Of a DNA stretch of 5,219 nucleotides, positions 1 through 5,219 are shown in pieces; position 1 is the stretch's first letter, and each line of letters starts with the position of its first letter. A program made the translations under genes and the position numbers. The DNA comes from Phycisphaera mikurensis NBRC 102666. Its GTDB lineage: Bacteria; Planctomycetota; Phycisphaerae; Phycisphaerales; SM1A02. Under the pieces are notes generated by a model. It was given only the letters and a program-made list of their open reading frames with translations. It was not told the origin of the DNA and did not search any database. The DNA is taken from contig CAMBSR010000161.1 in the NCBI GenBank assembly GCA_945870475.1, positions 1 to 5,219 of the forward strand. Reading direction: 5' to 3'.

Positions 1-1
1 A

Positions 2-937
2 TCAGTCGAGTTCGCGCAGCGACAGGCCCATGTCGATGAGCTTCCGCTTGATCTCGTCGAGCGAGTTCTGGCCGAAGTTCTTGACACCCATGAGCTCGGC
101 TTCCGTGCGGGCGGCGAGTTCGCCGACCGACTGGACGCCCAGGAGCTGGAGGGCGCGGCGGGCGCGGACCGAGAGGTCCATGCTGGCCACCGGCTTGCCC
201 AGGACCGACGCGTCGACGCGGTCGGCGAGCTTGTCGATGTAGTCCTTGGCGGCGCGGGCCACGTAGCCCTGGTCGAGGCCCTCGCCGAGGCGCAGGCCGC
301 GCTGGGCGAGCATCGCCTCGATCTCGGTCAGGCTGGTCTCGCCGAAGTTCTTGTAGGAGAGGAGCTCCGCCTTCGTGATCATGAGGAGATCGCGGAGGGT
401 GCGGATGTTCATCTTCTTGAGGCAGTTGCGGCTGCGCACGCTCAGCTCGAAGTCGGTCACCGGGGTGTCGAGCTCGGCCTTGCGCTTGGCCTCGTCGCGC
501 TGGTCGCCTTCGTCATAGAGGGCTTCCTTGCTGGCGGACACGTCCTTCATGAAGAGGCGGGCGCGCGCGTGGTTCGGCTTGGCCTCGAGCACCTTGCGGA
601 GGCAGCGCTCGGCCTGGTGCATCTCGCCGCGGTCCTCGTGGAGGACGGCCAGGTTCACGAGCGCATTGATGTGCGGCTCGGAATGCATCGCGAGGCGCTG
701 GTAGAGGAGCATGGCCTCGTGCTCCTCGCCGACGAGGTCGAGGAGGTACGCGAGGCGGAACGTGTGCTCGGCGTTGGTCTGGTCACGCTCGTACGCGGCG
801 CGGTACTCGGTGATGGCCGCGGTGCGGTCGCCGGCCTTCTCGAGCTCCTGGCCCTTCTTGAAGTGGTTGGCTGCGCCCTGGGGGTCGCTTGCGATGTTGC
901 TGCCGCCGATGACCGTGTCGAGACCAGAAGTGGACAT
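2..937 (-). CDS. TPR protein with two RNA polymerase alpha-CTD-like domains
   Basis: Complete 311-residue protein, apparently cytosolic, with no signal peptide or membrane segment. The N-terminal part holds about three TPR repeats (residues ~22-55, 56-88, 89-123), expected to form a helical protein-binding scaffold. Two domains resembling the C-terminal domain of RNA polymerase subunit alpha follow, at ~158-218 and ~248-311, joined by a charged linker. Domain 1 keeps equivalents of E. coli alpha R265, N268, C269, G296, S299 and E302 (R168, N171, C172, G199, S202, E205) but has T201 at K298. Domain 2 keeps R258, G289, S292 and E295 but has R261 at N268 and N291 at K298. It lacks the alpha N-terminal assembly domain, so it is not the polymerase subunit itself. 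From memory, very similar proteins occur in Planctomycetes. The ATG at 937 is chosen because AGGAG lies upstream and the TPR region starts soon after. A role in transcription, by DNA or polymerase contact, is inference. The same frame stays open far upstream, but only by overlap with the transporter gene. Confidence 0.9.
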   Translation of the reverse strand: MSTSGLDTVIGGSNIASDPQGAANHFKKGQELEKAGDRTAAITEYRAAYERDQTNAEHTFRLAYLLDLVGEEHEAMLLYQRLAMHSEPHINALVNLAVLHEDRGEMHQAERCLRKVLEAKPNHARARLFMKDVSASKEALYDEGDQRDEAKRKAELDTPVTDFELSVRSRNCLKKMNIRTLRDLLMITKAELLSYKNFGETSLTEIEAMLAQRGLRLGEGLDQGYVARAAKDYIDKLADRVDASVLGKPVASMDLSVRARRALQLLGVQSVGELAARTEAELMGVKNFGQNSLDEIKRKLIDMGLSLRELD

Positions 938-1035
938 TTCGCGCGATGCTCCTGTTGAGACTCGCAGGCCGGAAACGGCTGCAAGATCGAGGAGTGTAGC
1001 GGTACCCCCGCTGCCGCTGCGCCCACCCGGTGTTA
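938..1035 (-). other. 98-base gap between transporter and TPR/alpha-CTD genes
   Basis: The gap holds the AGGAG site and a short inverted repeat at 998-1012 (minus strand AGCGG, five-base loop, CCGCT) starting about 23 bases after the transporter stop. No T tract follows the hairpin, so it is not a convincing intrinsic terminator. TACACT on the minus strand (998-993) matches four of six bases of a sigma-70 -10 box, but I see no -35 partner at the right distance. A weak internal promoter is possible; read-through from the transporter gene is equally likely. Confidence 0.3.
949..953 (-). promoter_or_regulatory. Ribosome binding site of the TPR/alpha-CTD gene
   Basis: On the minus strand AGGAG lies 11 bases before the ATG at 937, slightly longer than the usual spacing. 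It is the only clear Shine-Dalgarno-like sequence in front of any of the four genes, and it supports the short start over any extension into the upstream gene. Confidence 0.6.
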
Positions 1036-2541
1036 TCAAGCGTGGGACGAGGTTTCCGCGGCTGCCCCGGCCTCGCGTGCCGCCTCTTCCTCGGGGGTCT
1101 CGAGCACGCGGATGCGGCGCCAGGCGCCACGGTGCCAGCGCACGGCAAGGACCAGCGAGAAGGCCACGATGTACGCGCTGGCCGCGATCCACGGGCCAAG
1201 CGGGCCAAGCCCCGGCGCGAATGCCACCAGGGCCCACCCGCCGCCCACGATCAGCGTCCAGCTCAGCACCACCGTGACGATGCCGGGGAAGAGCGTGTCG
1301 CCCGCCCCGCGCAGCGCGCCGAGGAGGACGATGCCCATGGCGTCGAAGACCTGGAAGAACGCCGCGGCCACCATGAGCGTGGAGCCGGTGGCCACCACCT
1401 GTGCGGCGGTCTCGGGCGAGGTGTTGGCGCCCTCGGCGAAGAGCGCGATCATGGGCCCCCGGAAGACGAGCATCAGGACGCCGCATGCACCCATGTACGC
1501 CATGGTGATGCCGAGGCCAACGCGTGCGCGCGCGACCGCGATGTCCGGCCGGCCCGCCCCGATGTTGCGGCCCACGATGCTCGTGACCGCGATGCCGAAG
1601 CCGACCGCCGGCATGAACGAGAGGTGCATGTAGCGGAGCGTCGCCCATCCGGCACCGAGCGCGACGTCGCCGAAGTGCCCGACGAGGACGCTCATGAAGA
1701 TGGCCCAGGTGATGATCTCGCTGCCCTGCTGCAGCGCGGAGGGCACGCCCAGGCGCAGCAGGTCGCGAATGGCGGCAACGTCGAGGCGCCAGCGCGCGCG
1801 CACGCCGAATTCGCGGTCCATCCGGCCGCCCAGGAACACCACCAGCGGGATCGACGCCTCGACGGTCGTGCCTGCCACGGTGCCGAGCGCGGAGCCGACC
1901 ACGCCCATCGGTGCGATGCCGGGGATGCCCGGCAGTCCGAGCTTCGGGACGCCGAGCCGGCCGAACACCAACGCGTAGCTCACGAGGAGGTTCACCACGT
2001 TGCCGGCGATCGCCGAGACCGTGATCACGCCCGGCCGCTGGATGCCGAAGAAGAAGTTGCTCATCGCCTTGCCGACGATCACCACCACGCCGCCGAAGAC
2101 GAGGACCTGCGCGTAGTCGCTCTCGAGCTCGGTGATGTGCGCGGAGTGGCCCATGAGGCCAAAGAGCTTCGGCATGACGAGGCCCACGGGCACCAGCACC
2201 ACGGCCCACGCCATCACGCCGAGCCAGAGCCCGGCCCATCCGTAGCGCGCCACCTCGTGCGGACGGTGCGCACCCATCGCCTGGCTGACGAACGTGTTGA
2301 CCACGCTCAGCACGCCGACCAGCGAGAAGATCACCGCCCAGCTCCAGACGCCGCCGTTGCCCTGCGCGGCCACCTCCACCGGGCCCACCTGCGCCACCAG
2401 CACCGCGTCCACGAACTGCATCACGGTGTAGGACAGCATCGTGACCACGGTGGGCCACGCGAGCGTCCAGAATTCGCGGATTGGACCGACGCCGCTTGCG
2501 GGATCGGCGGATGCACCGGTCTCGGACGCCTGGTGGGTCAT
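1036..2541 (-). CDS. MATE family multidrug/Na+ (H+) antiporter
   Basis: Complete 501-residue inner-membrane protein, slightly longer than typical NorM-like MATE exporters. It is very hydrophobic, with about 12 predicted membrane helices in two related halves. The N-terminal half has FVDAVLVAQVGP (43-54), FVSQAMGAHRP (84-94) and the GIQRPG...N region (166-184). The C-terminal half has PAVGFGIAVTSIVGRNIGAG (311-330) and the family hallmark GALRGAGDT (408-416). Acidic residues matching the cation site of Vibrio cholerae NorM (D36, E255, D371) appear conserved as D45, E275 and D400, suggesting ion-coupled export. The substrate cannot be read from sequence; drugs, dyes or a native metabolite are all possible. 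Residues 1-22 are a soluble leader and 480-501 an acidic, alanine-rich tail. The ATG at 2541 has no clear Shine-Dalgarno, but the next methionine (M35) lies inside the first helix. The gene ends with in-frame tandem stops TGA-TAA. It lies 70 bases after the desaturase gene on the same strand. Confidence 0.93.
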   Translation of the reverse strand: MTHQASETGASADPASGVGPIREFWTLAWPTVVTMLSYTVMQFVDAVLVAQVGPVEVAAQGNGGVWSWAVIFSLVGVLSVVNTFVSQAMGAHRPHEVARYGWAGLWLGVMAWAVVLVPVGLVMPKLFGLMGHSAHITELESDYAQVLVFGGVVVIVGKAMSNFFFGIQRPGVITVSAIAGNVVNLLVSYALVFGRLGVPKLGLPGIPGIAPMGVVGSALGTVAGTTVEASIPLVVFLGGRMDREFGVRARWRLDVAAIRDLLRLGVPSALQQGSEIITWAIFMSVLVGHFGDVALGAGWATLRYMHLSFMPAVGFGIAVTSIVGRNIGAGRPDIAVARARVGLGITMAYMGACGVLMLVFRGPMIALFAEGANTSPETAAQVVATGSTLMVAAAFFQVFDAMGIVLLGALRGAGDTLFPGIVTVVLSWTLIVGGGWALVAFAPGLGPLGPWIAASAYIVAFSLVLAVRWHRGAWRRIRVLETPEEEAAREAGAAAETSSHA

Positions 2542-2543
2542 TT

Positions 2544-2555
2544 CACGGAGCCGTG
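2544..2555. repeat. Short inverted repeat just before the transporter start
   Basis: CACGG-AG-CCGTG is a perfect 5+5 inverted repeat with a two-base centre, ending two bases before the transporter ATG. The two-base centre is too tight for a good RNA hairpin, so if it matters it would more likely be a protein-binding site or a small element occluding the start. It may be chance in GC-rich DNA. Confidence 0.2.
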
Positions 2556-2572
2556 CAGGCGGCGGTCAGGAA

Positions 2573-2585
2573 GCGCCTCCGGCGC
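2573..2585 (-). terminator. Weak hairpin downstream of the desaturase gene
   Basis: On the minus strand GCGCC, a three-base loop and GGCGC form a 5-bp GC stem about 26 bases after the desaturase stop. Only two T residues follow, so it is at best a weak attenuator or RNA-end-protecting stem between the desaturase and transporter genes, not a strong intrinsic terminator. Confidence 0.25.
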
Positions 2586-2611
2586 GTGCCAGCAGTGCCG
2601 ATTCACCGCGT

Positions 2612-3652
2612 TCAGGCGGCGGAGATCTGCTTGGCCTTCATGCGTTCCGCCCCGGGGAGGCGGATGCGCGTGACGAGGCCCACTGCACCGAGCGTGCGGA
2701 TGGTGATCCAGCTGAGGTCGAACTGGTACCAGCGCAGGCCGTGGCGCGCGCTCGCGGGGAACGCGTGATGGTTGTTGTGCCAGCCCTCACCCATGGCGAG
2801 GATGCCCATCACCGGGTTGTTGCGGCTGTGGTCGCCCGAGCGGTAGGTCTGCGAGCCCCAGATGTGGCACACGGAGTTCACGCTCCAGGTGGCGTGATGC
2901 ACCAGGAACATGCGGACCACGCCGCCCCAAAGGAAGCCGAGGAAGGCGCCCATCCAGGACTGCGAGACCAAGCCGCCGATGAGGGCCGGTACGGCGAAGC
3001 CGAGGAGCACCCAGAGCGGAAAGAGCTTGCTGATGAGCTGCGCGCGCTTGTCGGCGGCAACGTCCGGCGCGTACTTGGCGACGCTCGAGGCGATGTCGTT
3101 GTCGCTGAAGAGCCAGCCGATGTGCGCGTGGCCGAAGCTGCGGATCCAGCCCAGGACGCCGGGCTGACGGCCCGCGTGCGGGGAATGCGGATCGAGCTCG
3201 TGGTCGGAATACTGGTGGTGACGACGGTGCGTGGTCACCCACCAGAGGAGCGGGCCCTGCACGGCCATCGAACCGCAGACCGCGGAGACCCAGGCCACCG
3301 GAGCGGAGGCCTCGAACGACTTGTGCGTGTACAGGCGGTGGTAGCCGATGGTGATGCCCATCGAGGTCATGAAGTAGCCGACGACGAGCATCGCCATGTC
3401 GGTCCAGGAGAAGTAGCCGCCCCACGAGTAATAGATGGCGATGGCGAGCGCAACGGGCGGCAGCACGACCGCAATGAGCGTCAGGACCTTCACCTTGGTG
3501 GTCACCTTGCCTTCGTGCGCCGGGCCGTGGTGATGGTGGTGGTGCGCATCGACCTCGTGGTCGTCGTCGCTGTGATACGCATCGGCGTGGGAGTCATGCG
3601 CGTGCGCGTGCTTGGAGAACTTCGGGGCCTTCCGCGGGTCGAGTACCGTCAT
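2612..3652 (-). CDS. Membrane Δ9-type fatty acid desaturase (DesC / stearoyl-CoA desaturase family)
   Basis: Complete 346-residue integral membrane di-iron desaturase that would introduce a cis double bond, probably Δ9, into acyl-CoA or lipid-bound acyl chains using O2 and electrons from a separate donor. All three histidine boxes are present: HRLYTH (105-110), HRRHH (142-146, within a longer block reaching DPHSP at 154-158) and HNNHH (292-296, in GEGWHNNHHAFP). An extra histidine sits at H263 (VCHIWG), where the family has a further iron ligand. The SARHGLRWYQFDLSW stretch (301-315) resembles cyanobacterial DesC. Hydrophobic helices lie at about 54-75, 84-104, 207-228 and 232-252. No cytochrome b5 domain is fused, so the donor is elsewhere. 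The unusual part is residues 15-46, with 13 histidines and 7 acidic residues. The ATG at 3652 has no Shine-Dalgarno; the next methionine, M86, lies inside the core, so the extension is very likely translated. A GTG at V50 is a less likely alternative start. Confidence 0.93.
   Translation of the reverse strand: MTVLDPRKAPKFSKHAHAHDSHADAYHSDDDHEVDAHHHHHHGPAHEGKVTTKVKVLTLIAVVLPPVALAIAIYYSWGGYFSWTDMAMLVVGYFMTSMGITIGYHRLYTHKSFEASAPVAWVSAVCGSMAVQGPLLWWVTTHRRHHQYSDHELDPHSPHAGRQPGVLGWIRSFGHAHIGWLFSDNDIASSVAKYAPDVAADKRAQLISKLFPLWVLLGFAVPALIGGLVSQSWMGAFLGFLWGGVVRMFLVHHATWSVNSVCHIWGSQTYRSGDHSRNNPVMGILAMGEGWHNNHHAFPASARHGLRWYQFDLSWITIRTLGAVGLVTRIRLPGAERMKAKQISAA
3515..3610 (-). repeat. Histidine/aspartate-rich segment in the desaturase N-terminus
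   Basis: This encodes residues 15-46: 13 histidines, including a run of six at 37-42, with six aspartates and one glutamate among them. The pattern begins as alternating His-Ala and becomes a mixed His/Asp stretch. The DNA is correspondingly simple (repeated GTG/GTC triplets on the plus strand), so replication slippage may have expanded it. Such segments commonly bind Zn, Ni, Cu or Fe; its role here is unknown. Confidence 0.8.
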
Positions 3653-3683
3653 GGTGTGGAAGCGTAGCGGGGCAAGGCGCGTG

Positions 3684-3702
3684 CCCGGCGGGAAACGCCG
3701 GG
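3684..3702 (-). promoter_or_regulatory. GC-rich hairpin in the likely desaturase leader
   Basis: A perfect 7-bp stem CCCGGCG/CGCCGGG encloses a five-base loop, 31 bases before the desaturase ATG. On the minus strand, ATTAATC lies immediately before it. If transcription starts upstream, this would be a strong 5' leader structure that could affect translation or stability of the desaturase mRNA. It could also act as a DNA operator. On the plus strand it is followed by ATTAATT, but no plus-strand gene precedes it, so a terminator role is less likely. Confidence 0.4.
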
Positions 3703-3770
3703 ATTAATTCGCGAAGTTGCCTCCGGAGAAGTTTGCGGCGGATTCAGAAAATGCCGCTGAGGAGCCCCAA

Positions 3771-3789
3771 ATGGCCCTTCGGAGGGCAT
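3771..3789 (+). promoter_or_regulatory. Hairpin in the possible helicase leader
   Basis: GCCCT (3774-3778) and AGGGC (3783-3787) pair around the loop TCGG. AT at 3771-3772 and AT at 3788-3789 can extend the stem past a single bulged G at 3773. It lies 65 bases before the helicase ATG. If the transcript starts upstream, this would be a 5' leader stem; cold-shock helicase genes often have structured leaders, but that role here is inference. Confidence 0.3.
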
Positions 3790-3854
3790 GTGCGTCCGCT
3801 TTGCTCACGGGCATGAGGCGATGTCACGCCATCGCGCGTATCTTCCTTCCCTTC

Positions 3855-5219
<1,365 letters not shown>

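Larger units (their letters stand above)
3653..3854. promoter_or_regulatory. Divergent control region between desaturase and helicase genes
   Basis: These 202 bases separate two genes that point away from each other, so both promoters should lie here. The region contains an AT-rich patch (ATTAATTC, 3703-3710), an 8-base palindrome CTCCGGAG at 3721-3728, a related CCTTCGGAGG at 3776-3785, and two hairpins listed separately. TATCTT at 3839-3844 matches four of six -10 bases and would put a start site almost at the helicase ATG, giving a near-leaderless mRNA. I could not find a convincing -35/-10 pair in either direction. No small gene is evident. The helicase start is preceded by pyrimidines (CTTCCTTCCCTTC) and the desaturase start by CCACACC, so neither has a Shine-Dalgarno. 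Confidence 0.6.

Noticed and set aside
938..2458. Long open extension of the TPR/alpha-CTD frame through the transporter gene, giving an 818-residue frame
   Set aside because: The upstream part is arginine/glycine-rich low-complexity translation typical of an off-frame read of GC-rich coding DNA and overlaps a clear MATE gene. The ATG at 937 with AGGAG upstream is the real start.
1030..2673. 547-codon open frame on the plus strand, antisense to the transporter
   Set aside because: Its translation is rich in His, Asp, Arg and Ala with no recognisable domain; it mirrors the codon bias of the MATE gene on the other strand.
3520..3600. GTG/GTC triplet-rich stretch as a possible repeat element or CRISPR-like array
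   Set aside because: It is explained by the His/Asp codons of the desaturase N-terminus and has no unit-plus-spacer structure.
2441..3667. 408-codon open frame on the plus strand, antisense to the desaturase
   Set aside because: No domain is recognisable, and the opposite strand encodes all three desaturase histidine boxes. It is a shadow of GC-rich third positions.
3813..3854. Upstream in-frame ATG at 3813 for the helicase
   Set aside because: It would add MRRCHAIARIFLPF, which has no counterpart in RhlE proteins, while the ATG at 3855 gives the expected family N-terminus. Neither start has a Shine-Dalgarno, so a small doubt remains.

Overview
The window is GC-rich and tightly coding bacterial chromosome. 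I read four genes: three on the minus strand (a Δ9-type fatty acid desaturase, a MATE-family efflux transporter, and a TPR protein with two RNA polymerase alpha-CTD-like domains), and one on the plus strand (an RhlE-type DEAD-box RNA helicase that runs off the right edge). I see no rRNA, tRNA, CRISPR array, insertion sequence or attachment site.

The best clue to the organism is the TPR/alpha-CTD protein. From memory, its central stretch (LYDE...D..R, then PVTDFELSVRSRNCL and KNFGETSL) closely resembles a protein widespread in Planctomycetes. Three of the four genes lack a convincing Shine-Dalgarno sequence, and the high GC fits a planctomycete-like lineage, perhaps Phycisphaerae. This is a lean, not a proof; another GC-rich phylum such as Gemmatimonadetes remains possible.

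Layout: 2-937 (minus) is the TPR plus double alpha-CTD protein. A 98-base gap follows, then 1036-2541 (minus) is the MATE transporter. After a 70-base gap with a small hairpin, 2612-3652 (minus) is the desaturase, which has a histidine/aspartate-rich N-terminal extension. A 202-base divergent intergenic region (3653-3854) holds two hairpins and probably both outward promoters. From 3855 to the edge (plus) is the DEAD-box helicase, with all catalytic motifs and an RGG/glycine-rich tail, but no stop codon in the window.

How they may work together: membrane lipid desaturation and RNA unwinding are two classic parts of bacterial cold acclimation, and here the two genes are divergently arranged around one control region. 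The MATE and TPR/alpha-CTD genes follow the desaturase on the same strand and could be read from the same promoter, but the gaps (70 and 98 bases) leave room for separate control. The most novel object is the TPR/alpha-CTD protein, which looks like a free-standing paralogue of the promoter-contacting domain of RNA polymerase attached to a protein-interaction scaffold.
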